Positions 33,593 through 41,799 of a DNA stretch of 49,881 bases are shown here, piece after piece. Every line of letters begins with the position of its first letter. Positions within the stretch are counted from its first letter, which is position 1. Position numbers and translations under genes: made by a program. The notes beneath the pieces were generated by a model. It searched no databases. It saw nothing but the letters and a program-made list of their open reading frames with translations, and was not told the DNA's origin. This DNA comes from a virus, in the IMG/VR virus record IMGVR_UViG_3300042346_001065, positions 1-49,881 of that record, one strand, 5' to 3'.

Positions 33593-34422
33593 TGCGGTAC
33601 AATTACAATCTTCAATTTGATCGGGCGACTCCTGGCATGGGCGAGGGATCTATTAATTTTCCGAGGGTCAAAGCCCTTGTTTCTGTCAAGAATGCTGTTA
33701 AAGAGGTCTGGACTCTGGCGGTTCCTGCCTCCCCCACTTCTAGCACTACATATACCGTCAAATTAAACAACGGACTAGGTACGGCACGTTTTACAACCGA
33801 CGCTAGTGCCACTCAAGCGGAACTGCAAGCTGGTTTATTGAATGCAATCCGAATAAACCCTGCTTTTGGGCGACGAGGGATTGCTGCTGTTAGTGGGAAT
33901 AATGTGTTGTTTACAGCACTGGAATATGGTATCGAAAATATCCTAACAGTTACTGGTGCTAGTTTAACAGCAACTAAGACTACGGCGATGACCATACCTC
34001 TTCCTGTCCCATTCGGTCGGTTTGTCGCCAGAGCAAACACTGAAACCGATCCCAAAGTTGCAGGGCTTCCTACTGCTACTACTGACGTAATCCTGGGCAT
34101 TACTCGAATCGTCAAAGATATCGAAATGCAGCCTTTGATAAATCAAGGTGCAAGTTACGGTGGAACGACTTACCCATATCAAGATGTGATGGACGTGGTT
34201 GACCGGACAGGAGAATCGTCAGGGATCTGGGTTGAATGTGTCGAGACGGATATCACAATTAATGATGCCGTCTACGTCTCTATTGCTGCGGGACACGAGG
34301 GGAAAGCAACAAAGGTGACAAGTGGCACGATTAATATCTCCACGAAGGCTGAGTTCAAGTGTTCCCCCGTAGTCACTAGCACTGGTGCGGTGTGCGTTTT
34401 GATCGGCTTCAATGTTCCCTAA
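33592..34422 (+). CDS. structural cement / head decoration protein
   Basis: 276 residues. RYNYNLQFDRATPGMGEG at the start and DIEMQPLINQGASYGGTTYP with ITINDAVYVSIAAGHEGKATKV towards the end resemble DUF2190-like cement proteins, here with a roughly 90-residue insertion (WTLAVPASPTSSTTYTVKL...) in the middle. Location between protease and major capsid supports a role stabilising the capsid lattice. The insertion resembles the gene at 19653 in style. Confidence 0.75.
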   Translation: MRYNYNLQFDRATPGMGEGSINFPRVKALVSVKNAVKEVWTLAVPASPTSSTTYTVKLNNGLGTARFTTDASATQAELQAGLLNAIRINPAFGRRGIAAVSGNNVLFTALEYGIENILTVTGASLTATKTTAMTIPLPVPFGRFVARANTETDPKVAGLPTATTDVILGITRIVKDIEMQPLINQGASYGGTTYPYQDVMDVVDRTGESSGIWVECVETDITINDAVYVSIAAGHEGKATKVTSGTINISTKAEFKCSPVVTSTGAVCVLIGFNVP

Positions 34423-34447
34423 TTTGTATAGAAAGAATTTATAAACT

Positions 34448-35401
34448 ATGATGAACTTTTCTGGGACTACAAGGTTAGATGCTGATGAAATCGGGACGTT
34501 CTTTGGCTCTCTGATGGATTTAGAGGCTCAGATAGATAAGGAATTTGACCTTGCGGACTATCCTTTCGCTGCTGGAGTCATTTGCCCTCTGAATATCCAA
34601 AACAAGCCCTGGGCAAAAACCTGGGGGTATCGGTGGCTCCGCCACGTTGGGCAGTTCAAGTTAATCCGAAACTACACCACAGACCTTCCCGAAGTGGAAC
34701 TGGTCTATGGCGAGATGAAGATGCCGATTCATAAATGGGGACAAGGCTATAGCGTCTCTGAGGATGATATCGCGGCTGTTAGTCGGATGGGCGAGAGTAT
34801 TGAAGAAGACAAAATCTGGACAATTCAAGAAGCCGCACAACAAAAAATCAATCAGTTGGTGGCAAACGGGGATTTAGAAACCGGAATGCCCGGTTTCTTG
34901 AATCATCCCCAAGCACTGCGATCTTATGCTCCCTTCCCTTTGAACGGGTCAGCAACATCACAGCAAAAACTGAGTGTATTAAATGATTGTGTTAATGCTC
35001 CGACTCGGCTGACCAATAACCGAGAGAAGCCGGACACATTGTTGATGGATTCGGAAACTTACGAACACCTCTCCTCGGATATTATTCAAATCGGCACATC
35101 CGCATTGGATCGTACGGTGTTAGAGCATTTCTTAAAAGTCAACCCCAATATCAAAGAAGTCGGCGTTGTGTCCGAGATGGCTCCTGACTATTTAGAGTCG
35201 ATTGGTTTAGCTCCCACCCGATTTATTCAGGCTTTCCGTCGAGATCCCAAAAAAGTCTCTGCTAAGATTTATCAACCGTTAAAGTGGACTGATACTCGTC
35301 CCATTGGTGTTGATTCTTTCTGGCGTGGTGCCAAGTTTAAGTTTGGGGGAATTGATCTCAAACGCCCATTCTCCATGCACGTTGTAGTATTACCTGAATA
35401 A
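34448..35401 (+). CDS. major capsid protein (DUF2184 type)
   Basis: 317 residues. LMDLEAQIDKEFDLADYPF, WAKTWGYRWLRHVGQFKLI, WGQGYSVSEDDIAAVSRMG, GMPGFLNHPQ, TLLMDSETYEHLSS and RPIGVDSFWRGAKFKFGGIDL are typical of DUF2184 capsid proteins with the HK97 fold. It follows the protease/scaffold and cement genes as expected. Full length, with no oddity. Confidence 0.9.
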   Translation: MMNFSGTTRLDADEIGTFFGSLMDLEAQIDKEFDLADYPFAAGVICPLNIQNKPWAKTWGYRWLRHVGQFKLIRNYTTDLPEVELVYGEMKMPIHKWGQGYSVSEDDIAAVSRMGESIEEDKIWTIQEAAQQKINQLVANGDLETGMPGFLNHPQALRSYAPFPLNGSATSQQKLSVLNDCVNAPTRLTNNREKPDTLLMDSETYEHLSSDIIQIGTSALDRTVLEHFLKVNPNIKEVGVVSEMAPDYLESIGLAPTRFIQAFRRDPKKVSAKIYQPLKWTDTRPIGVDSFWRGAKFKFGGIDLKRPFSMHVVVLPE

Positions 35402-35403
35402 AA

Positions 35404-35883
35404 ATGTCTAAAACTATCATCTTTGACCCCAAACTAAATCCTCACAATCCACGCATTCCCTATGGAATATCAGTGGAGGCTATCACTTCGCCGATTCGTT
35501 TTTCCCGTCCCATTAATCGTGGGGGAACCAAGAAAACTTCCTTAGATGCGGTAGAAACACGGGGGAGTTGGATTCTTCCTGGGACTAATTTAGAACTTCC
35601 CGACGAGGACTATGAGTATATTATTCGGCATCCTCTCGGATTACAACTTATTAATTGCGGAGCATTCAGAATCATCTCTCCCACACTAGAGGAAGGGAAG
35701 TTTCCCACTGAAACAACCCTTGATTATATTGAAAAAGATGCCCTCGATCTGATTCGCAATTCTAGCGATATTGATTGGTTAGAACGATCCGAGAAAAGAG
35801 AAGGTCGTCCCGCTATTTCTAGGGCAATAGCAGAGCAAATCAAGAATATCAAGTCAGTCAATACTATGAACATCCGGGGGTAG
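35404..35883 (+). CDS. hypothetical head protein
   Basis: 159 residues, two bases after the capsid stop. FDPKLNPHNPRIPYGISVEA, SWILPGTNLELPDEDYEYI and RHPLGLQLINCGAFRII are followed by a helical, basic end. Its place between the capsid and the DUF4054 connector suggests a neck or head-decoration role. No family recognised. Confidence 0.65.
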   Translation: MSKTIIFDPKLNPHNPRIPYGISVEAITSPIRFSRPINRGGTKKTSLDAVETRGSWILPGTNLELPDEDYEYIIRHPLGLQLINCGAFRIISPTLEEGKFPTETTLDYIEKDALDLIRNSSDIDWLERSEKREGRPAISRAIAEQIKNIKSVNTMNIRG

Positions 35884-35886
35884 TAA

Positions 35887-36222
35887 ATGGTTCTCCCTTC
35901 CGATTTTTTAGCGGTTTATCCTCAGTTCGCTGTGGTCGAATCTTCTGTGATTCAATACAGTTTAAACTTTGCCGAGAATAATTACTGCGCTGGTTGGGCA
36001 GATCCCAAGAGAACGGATGGAATTATGTTGATTGCTGCCCATCGAATCAGCGTTGATTGGTTCCAGCAGGCGGATATTGCCTCTAGTGTTACGGGAATCG
36101 CATCGGGGTCAGGGAGTTCCACCCCTTCTGGCTCCGAGAATGATTGGTCTTTAACGACTTACGGGAGGCAATATATCCACCTCCGCAATACTATCTTCAC
36201 TCCCCCTATTCTGGTTTTATGA
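35887..36222 (+). CDS. head-tail connector protein (DUF4054-like)
   Basis: 111 residues. SDFLAVYPQFAVVESSVIQYSLNFAENN, MLIAAHRISVDW and YGRQYIHLRNTIFTP match the four-helix DUF4054 connector pattern: alternating helix, a GSGS-rich loop, and a final conserved segment. It would form a ring below the portal. The stop overlaps the next start (ATGA). Confidence 0.8.
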   Translation: MVLPSDFLAVYPQFAVVESSVIQYSLNFAENNYCAGWADPKRTDGIMLIAAHRISVDWFQQADIASSVTGIASGSGSSTPSGSENDWSLTTYGRQYIHLRNTIFTPPILVL

Positions 36223-36395
36223 AAGTACAATTCCCTGATTTCTCAGTTGATAATGGTCGAGTTACTTCTGCCGGGATAGTGACTCCTGCTTCCCCAGAAT
36301 TGCAAGCTATGGCAGCGATTTACGTGGTGTTACAAGAAATTAACGAGAAGCTAGATAAGTCAGACCACGTTCACGCTCCTAAAGAGAAGAAATGA
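36219..36395 (+). CDS. small hypothetical protein (58 aa)
   Basis: ATG 36219 overlaps the upstream stop as ATGA, so I prefer it to longer in-frame forms that run inside the connector gene. MKVQFPDFSVDNGRVTSAG leads to a coiled end rich in Lys. It overlaps the next gene by four bases. Function unknown; translationally coupled to the connector operon. Confidence 0.6.
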   Translation: MKVQFPDFSVDNGRVTSAGIVTPASPELQAMAAIYVVLQEINEKLDKSDHVHAPKEKK

Positions 36396-36811
36396 GTCAA
36401 TCTTTCGTTGAGCAAATGACAGCCCTAAGAGACCGGATCTCTCCCCTTGCGGGGGGATTTGGCAATCCCAACATTCAAAACCTCGTCGTTCGCACAAGAG
36501 TGGGCAATGGGTACGAATATTTGGAGATTACCCCAACTCCGGTTATCCAAAAACAATTCCCAAGCAAGGATGGGATTGAAAATCTAGGCTCAGTGGAGGG
36601 AATAACTAGATCCTATTCAGTTAAAGGGATTTCACGGCGTTATTTAGAGGTGCAATTGAAAGGGGAAGGGGTTGACTATCTAGTCGGAGCCGATACTACT
36701 TATTACCCTCCTGATGGCGTTGTTTGTAACTTAGTCTCACTAACAGAAAATGTTGTGACGTGGGACATGGAGTTAGTTGAGAAGATTAGCTCACAAGGTT
36801 TCTACTTGTGA
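36392..36811 (+). CDS. hypothetical head-tail joining protein
   Basis: 139 residues, MSQSFVEQMTALRDRISPLAGG..., beta-rich with GYEYLEITPTPVI, YLEVQLKGEGVDYLVG and NVVTWDMELVEKI. It starts within an ATGA overlap. In related phages a head-closure or tail-terminator protein lies here; I do not recognise the family. Confidence 0.6.
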   Translation: MSQSFVEQMTALRDRISPLAGGFGNPNIQNLVVRTRVGNGYEYLEITPTPVIQKQFPSKDGIENLGSVEGITRSYSVKGISRRYLEVQLKGEGVDYLVGADTTYYPPDGVVCNLVSLTENVVTWDMELVEKISSQGFYL

Positions 36812-36848
36812 TTAACTCACAAGGTTTCTATTTATAAAAGGTAAAATC

Positions 36849-38306
36849 ATGCTGAAATCAAAACCAAGTTCTTTGTATCGGGTTGACGAAGATGAAGTAG
36901 CAGTGGGAAGTGGTGGGGGAGGAACTGCACCAACCGAAGCCCAAATGAAGCTATTTATTGCCCAAACTTTGTCAATGAACTTCGCCTATAACGCCCCAGT
37001 TGTTGTGCTTAAATTTGATGTTGCCGAGAATGGGAATATTACCGGATTATTTAAAGATGCGGCACGTCCACGGATGTTTTCCTTTACCTTAGACGGGGAG
37101 TCCGTAACTTATAAGCCTTACAAACCTGGTAAAATGGACAGCTTGGAGTCAGATGAGGATGTCCAAGAATGGGAGGCATTTTCAGAAGGGTACGGGTTCC
37201 GCGTTGATGCGGGAGTAGGGGGCAAAAAAAAGCCTCAATGTGTTAAGCCCACCGCTTACAATTGTGGGAGTGCCTGTATTAATGTGATGAAGGACTGTAA
37301 GACTAACGCCAAAGATGCAGTTTCTAAGGATAGGCTTAAAAAGCTGAAAGGTGTGGCGATGTCTTATTACAAGGAATTTGAGAAACTTGATAAGACAGAA
37401 AGAGGCAGTGACAAACAGAAGGGATTTGGCGACAAAGCAAATCAAGCTAGTCGGAAAAGACTTGAATTGATGGAGCAATCCAAAAGCAAAAAGGGGGTAA
37501 AGTCGGACGAACCCCAGATCAAGCCCAAGGCAGAAAGTAAAAAGCCTTCTAGTCAAAAATCATCAACACAGAAAACGGTAGAACCCGAAGTTAAAACCAA
37601 GCCAAACGTAGAACCTAAAAAGACGGAATCCAAGCCAAAGTCCAAAGCCAATCCCTTTTATAGTGACGAACCAATTAAGGATTATGAGACTTTCAAGAAG
37701 GAAATCCCTAAAGAATTAGCCAGGCTTGATTTTGAATACAATCATGGAGGGGTGATTCCTATATCGCAAGTGAGAGAGGATTTAAAAGGGCGAGTTAATG
37801 AAAAGGATTTTGATGAATGGATGAAGCAGTCAATGTATGATGACGATAAAGATACTATTCGACTGATATCAAGTAACCCAGAAAATAGACCAGATCCAAA
37901 AGGGATAAAATCTCCTATGGGAGGAGTGTACGATCACATTTCTTTTAGAGATGAAGAGGCAGCGAAAAAAGCAAAAACAGAAATAAAGCGGAAGCCGGGT
38001 CAAATTACGGATCAAAAAGAGTTTGAAAAAATAGCTAATGAGGCATTTGATAAAATCAGCAAGGCAAAGGGAGGGGAAGATCTTATAGAGATATACAAAA
38101 TTCGCCAGGAATTAGGGGATAAAGTGAGTCGAGGTGATTTCAATAACCTATTTAAAAAGATGACAGAATGGGGAGGGGATTTTCAGGCTGTTGGAGGATC
38201 TTTGTCTACCCTAGCAGAAAACGATATAGGTATTAAAGATTCTATTCCCGATGAACTGAATGGGCATGGAACAGTTAAAACTTATGTAAAACGGTCGAAA
38301 GAGTAA
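36849..38306 (+). CDS. FKD/Cys effector-family protein with winged-helix-like C-terminus
   Basis: 485 residues. FKD domain 25-125 (EAQMKLFIAQTLSMNFAYNAPV, ITGLFKDAARPRMFSF), Cys motif QCVKPTAYNCGSACINVMKDC, then a Lys/Pro/Glu-rich linker. The C-terminal 240 residues hold two alike units: GGVIPISQVREDLKGRVNEKDFDEWM and EDLIEIYKIRQELGDKVSRGDFNNLF, a winged-helix-like pattern found at the ends of cyanobacterial proteins. It is the first effector after the connector genes. No catalytic motif. Confidence 0.75.
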   Translation: MLKSKPSSLYRVDEDEVAVGSGGGGTAPTEAQMKLFIAQTLSMNFAYNAPVVVLKFDVAENGNITGLFKDAARPRMFSFTLDGESVTYKPYKPGKMDSLESDEDVQEWEAFSEGYGFRVDAGVGGKKKPQCVKPTAYNCGSACINVMKDCKTNAKDAVSKDRLKKLKGVAMSYYKEFEKLDKTERGSDKQKGFGDKANQASRKRLELMEQSKSKKGVKSDEPQIKPKAESKKPSSQKSSTQKTVEPEVKTKPNVEPKKTESKPKSKANPFYSDEPIKDYETFKKEIPKELARLDFEYNHGGVIPISQVREDLKGRVNEKDFDEWMKQSMYDDDKDTIRLISSNPENRPDPKGIKSPMGGVYDHISFRDEEAAKKAKTEIKRKPGQITDQKEFEKIANEAFDKISKAKGGEDLIEIYKIRQELGDKVSRGDFNNLFKKMTEWGGDFQAVGGSLSTLAENDIGIKDSIPDELNGHGTVKTYVKRSKE

Positions 38307-38308
38307 CG

Positions 38309-38392
38309 TATGAAAAACCTCAATGCCAAAAATCCATCTCCTACAATTCTGGCAAGACCTGTATCAATGAGTCTAAAGCAAAAGGAACATGA
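38309..38392 (+). pseudogene. decayed Cys-motif relic
   Basis: In the frame starting at 38309 the bases encode YEKPQCQKSISYNSGKTCIN, clearly the effector Cys motif with the second Cys changed to Ser and no last Cys. No start codon belongs to this frame. It ends at TGA overlapping the next gene start. It appears to be the leftover of a lost cassette. Confidence 0.7.
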
Positions 38393-39795
38393 GTATAGAG
38401 ACTAAATCATCACCAACAAAAGCACAAATGCAAGCAGCGATCGCCCAGACTCTTGCTCTTCCTTTTGCCTATAACTCCCCAGTGGATGTGATGGACTTTA
38501 AGGTAGATGGCACGGGTAAAATATCAGGGCGATTCAAGGATTCTGCCCGTCCGAGGGTGTTTGATTTTGAGTTAGATGGAAATACCGTCAACTTCAAACC
38601 TTACGCCCCAGGACGCATGGATTCGGGCGATGCAGTGGAACAATGGGAGGAGTTCTCTAGTGGCTACTCCTATCGGGTAGATGCGGGGATAGGAGGTAAT
38701 AAGAAGCCACAGTGCGTGAAGCCAACAGCTTACAATTGTGGGAAAGCCTGTATTAACATCATGAAAAGCTGCAAGATTAAAACTGATGATCCCACAATAA
38801 AAGATAGGCTTAAAAAGCTAGAGGGAATTGGGAAAAATTATGCAAAAACGACTAAATCAACTAAACCCCAAAAGACATCAGAATCAGTTAAAATAGCTAA
38901 AGTAGATCCCATAATTGAGGTAGAAAAGCCAACAGAAAAACCAGTAGAAAAACCAGTAGAAAAACAGGCTCAAGAAAAAACAAAACCCCTTTCTAATGCA
39001 CAAATAAATGCCCAAACAATAGAAAAACTAGCAAAAAAAGCGGGAGTTGATATTTCTGAATTAGAAGAAACTGCAAAAAAAGCAGGGGCAACTGAAGCTC
39101 AATTATTGACATTAAAAAATGCTGTTGCTAAATATCAAAAAACCAAGGGTATAGTGTCTGGAAGTCAGATTAAAACTACAAGGTCAGAAGAAGAAGGTTT
39201 GACAGGAGACGGGTCACACGAAGGGATGCCCAGAAATGCCCAGGAGTATTATAATCTTGCTACTAAAAACGGGAAGCAAATAACATTAAAAGAAGCTCAA
39301 GATACTGTTGAGGCTATTGAAGACTGGGCGGGAAGTGGGTACGAAGAAATAAGAAAAGATCAAAAAGCAGGACAACTTAATGAACGGGCGACACTTATTG
39401 ACAACTATATTAAAAATTTAACCCCATACAAAGGGGAAGTTTACAGAGGGATAACTTTTGACAACAAAAAAGAGATGGATGATTGGTTAAAGGGTGACAA
39501 GGATGGATTGTTAGACAATCAAAACGCCCACGCATCCTGGAGTTCTGAACTTGAAGTTGCTAAAGATTTTGCATCAGTAGAAGATGATCTAGATAGAGTG
39601 GGTGTTGTAATTAAGTCGGTCAATAACAAGTCAGGTGTGTCTATTTCCAATCTAAGTGATTTTGGGAAGACGGAATCCGAGGTTATTGTTCCAAAGGATG
39701 CTAAACACAAAGTTAAAAGCGTTAGAGAAGAAGGGGGTGTTGTGTATGTAGAAGTAGAGGAAGTTGACCCCCCCCCTAATAGAAAAACCCGCTAA
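38389..39795 (+). CDS. FKD/Cys effector-family protein with ADP-ribosyltransferase domain
   Basis: 468 residues. FKD domain 9-105 (GKISGRFKDSARPRVFDFE), Cys motif QCVKPTAYNCGKACINIMKSC, a linker with a tandem EKPVEKPVEK block, and from about 270 an R-S-E ADP-ribosyltransferase: R353 in VYRGITF, S383-W-S-S386 in AHASWSSEL, E429-S-E431 in TESEVIVPK. It ends eight codons after a C9 tract; loss of one C would extend it into the GNAT frame. ATGA overlap with the relic upstream. Confidence 0.85.
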   Translation: MSIETKSSPTKAQMQAAIAQTLALPFAYNSPVDVMDFKVDGTGKISGRFKDSARPRVFDFELDGNTVNFKPYAPGRMDSGDAVEQWEEFSSGYSYRVDAGIGGNKKPQCVKPTAYNCGKACINIMKSCKIKTDDPTIKDRLKKLEGIGKNYAKTTKSTKPQKTSESVKIAKVDPIIEVEKPTEKPVEKPVEKQAQEKTKPLSNAQINAQTIEKLAKKAGVDISELEETAKKAGATEAQLLTLKNAVAKYQKTKGIVSGSQIKTTRSEEEGLTGDGSHEGMPRNAQEYYNLATKNGKQITLKEAQDTVEAIEDWAGSGYEEIRKDQKAGQLNERATLIDNYIKNLTPYKGEVYRGITFDNKKEMDDWLKGDKDGLLDNQNAHASWSSELEVAKDFASVEDDLDRVGVVIKSVNNKSGVSISNLSDFGKTESEVIVPKDAKHKVKSVREEGGVVYVEVEEVDPPPNRKTR

Positions 39796-40459
39796 ACAGG
39801 AAGAAGTTAAAGCACAGCAACAACCTCCAGGGCAAAAAGTTGGCAAGTTAACACTTTCTGTTCCGTCTGCGGAGGAGATCCTGGAAACAGTAGAAGAATG
39901 GGTTGATGAAGGAAAGAAATATAATACTTTTGCAAAGAAGGTATTAAAAGCGTACCCGAACGATGAAATCATAGAATATGGCAAGAACAAGAATAAAATT
40001 GAGCGGAAGTTACTTGAGAAAAAAATAGGCTTAGTTAGTGACGCAAGAGCCGTAGCTTTTGGGCTAGGAATTTCCACAGAAGAAATAGAGCCAGGATTAC
40101 AAGATGCGTTTTTCTTAAAAGATGAATCTGGGAAAACTCAGGGATTCTTCCTTACAGGAAATGATAAATCCAAAGAATCTATGTATATAGAATTCTTGGG
40201 CACTAATCCGACAAATATAATGAAAAACACAAAAGGAGTAGGGAAGCAAATCATTTACCATGCTATTCAAGAGAGTATAAAAAGAGGTTTTAAAGGAAAA
40301 ATAAAACTAGAAGCACTCCCCTCTGCGGAATCTTTTTATGAATCGGTTGGGTTTAAAAAACACATAGTTGATAATACTCAGTTTGAAGACGCATATTTTG
40401 ATTTATCAGAAGAATCAGCCAAGGCATTTGTTGAGGAATATGAGAAAAGACTAAAATAA
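39764..40459 (+). CDS. GNAT-family acetyltransferase domain in the +1 frame
   Basis: 231 residues from TTG 39764, or a C-terminal extension of the preceding protein after a frameshift. The GNAT core has FFLKDESGKTQGFFLTGN, the acetyl-CoA loop NTKGVGKQ (T156-Q162) and the end FYESVGFKK. A paralogous domain is the C-terminus of the 43219 gene, where it follows a linker QQQSPGQRVGKL almost equal to QQQPPGQKVGKL here. AGAGG lies before the TTG, so separate translation is possible. It transfers acetyl groups; substrate unknown. Confidence 0.7.
   Translation: MTPPLIEKPAKQEEVKAQQQPPGQKVGKLTLSVPSAEEILETVEEWVDEGKKYNTFAKKVLKAYPNDEIIEYGKNKNKIERKLLEKKIGLVSDARAVAFGLGISTEEIEPGLQDAFFLKDESGKTQGFFLTGNDKSKESMYIEFLGTNPTNIMKNTKGVGKQIIYHAIQESIKRGFKGKIKLEALPSAESFYESVGFKKHIVDNTQFEDAYFDLSEESAKAFVEEYEKRLK
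39768..39776 (+). repeat. C9 homopolymer at the ART/GNAT junction
   Basis: Nine consecutive cytosines near the end of the ART reading frame. With nine, ART stops at 39795; with eight the frame continues into GNAT for a fused protein of about 689 residues. Such tracts slip during replication and can also promote ribosomal frameshifting. Confidence 0.85.
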
Positions 40460-40492
40460 GATAAAATATAGGCACTATTTAAGGACAAAAGC

Positions 40493-40684
40493 ATGAATAA
40501 CAAACCTCAAACAGATGAAGAAATCCTGGTCGATATGGATGAAATTGATAACCTTGAACTTGAATACGGGATCTCTGCTGCCCCATCTCGTAAACTCAAG
40601 GCGTTGAAAGGCAAGTTAAATACGGAAGACATAATTAAAGATAAAACTTCTGGGGTGTCTCAAAGAAAAATCAATACAAAGTAA
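40493..40684 (+). CDS. small acidic protein paired with GNAT effector, copy 1
   Basis: 63 residues, MNNKPQTDEEILVDMDEID, acidic at first and ending basic (SGVSQRKINTK). A close paralogue at 44623 has the same start and end and also follows a GNAT effector gene. The conserved pairing suggests an immunity, chaperone or packaging partner of the acetyltransferase. No family recognised. Confidence 0.7.
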   Translation: MNNKPQTDEEILVDMDEIDNLELEYGISAAPSRKLKALKGKLNTEDIIKDKTSGVSQRKINTK

Positions 40685-40713
40685 ACCAACAAACCTATTT
40701 GTGATGTTCTGAA

Positions 40714-41799
40714 ATGAAGAAGCCCCAGTGCGAAAAGCCAACATCTTACAATTGCGGAAATGCCTGTATCAATGTCTCAAAAAAATGCGGTCAGTCTCCA
40801 TCTGATTCGTTTGGGCGACAAAGGCTACAAAAGTTAAGGGAGTTGGCGGTTTTTTACTCAAAAAGCAAGTCCAAAAAATTAGAGAAAAGTAAAGAATCAA
40901 CCAACAAACTGATTACTACTATTGAAAGTAAAAGGAGTAAAGAAGCCAAAGAATTAAATCAAGATAGGAAGGTGATTAATGAAGATCGTCGTAGGGCAAG
41001 GTTAAAAGTAGAAGCAAAAGCCAAGAGAGAGCAGTTATTAAAATTATCTGAAGAATTTGAAGGTAAGTCTAAAACAAAAGGAGCCACTGCGAATGTAATA
41101 ACAGAATCATTTCCTAATGCCAAGCTCTGGGAGATACATAATGGTTACAAACAACAGATTAGTAAAGTTGCCAAAAGCAATCCATTGAGTGCAAAAGAAA
41201 TGACTCTAAAAGCGAACAAGAAGCTTGAAGTCATAAAAAAAGAAAGTACCGATTTTTTAACTCAATCCAGGAAATTAATAGAGGTAGACTCCCCAACCAA
41301 AATTAACGCTTCAATAAGCTCCCCCTCACACAAGGAAGGAGTTGAAGCATTTTCTCGAATGGTTTCTATTCCCAATCTAAAAGACTCAATCAATATCGTT
41401 GATGCCCCTCCAGGAGCCCAAGGGCGGAGTTATTACGGCTTGGGGAGCAATAACGTATATATGGGTGTTGAGTCTCCTAGTACAGTGGTTCATGAGATGA
41501 GTCACTGGCTAGAAGAAAAAGTTCCAAGTATTAGGCAGGAGGTTGTGGACTTTTATAAAAAACGAACCGACGGAGAAGACTTGGTTAAACTTCGAGATGT
41601 TACAGGGAACCCTGCTTACGGAGAAGAAGAGGAGACGAGGACAGATAAATGGCTGCATCCCTATATGGGCAAAGAGTATGAAAATGCGTCTGAAATTCTG
41701 TCAATGGGGATGGAATTAATGTACGAAAACCCTGCATATCTAGCCAAGAATGACCCCGAAATGTTCGACTTTATTTATAGTGTTGTGAGGAGAGGATGA
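40714..41799 (+). CDS. Cys-motif effector with HExxH metalloprotease domain
   Basis: 361 residues. Begins directly with the Cys motif (KKPQCEKPTSYNCGNACINVSKKC) and lacks the FKD domain. A coiled-coil segment follows. The C-terminal zincin has H260-E-M-S-H264 in VVHEMSHWLEE and a downstream NASEILSMGMEL segment whose E327 may be the third zinc ligand; PEMFDFIYSVVRRG ends the protein. Similar zincins accompany phage head proteins. ATGA-overlaps its paralogue. Confidence 0.85.
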   Translation: MKKPQCEKPTSYNCGNACINVSKKCGQSPSDSFGRQRLQKLRELAVFYSKSKSKKLEKSKESTNKLITTIESKRSKEAKELNQDRKVINEDRRRARLKVEAKAKREQLLKLSEEFEGKSKTKGATANVITESFPNAKLWEIHNGYKQQISKVAKSNPLSAKEMTLKANKKLEVIKKESTDFLTQSRKLIEVDSPTKINASISSPSHKEGVEAFSRMVSIPNLKDSINIVDAPPGAQGRSYYGLGSNNVYMGVESPSTVVHEMSHWLEEKVPSIRQEVVDFYKKRTDGEDLVKLRDVTGNPAYGEEEETRTDKWLHPYMGKEYENASEILSMGMELMYENPAYLAKNDPEMFDFIYSVVRRG

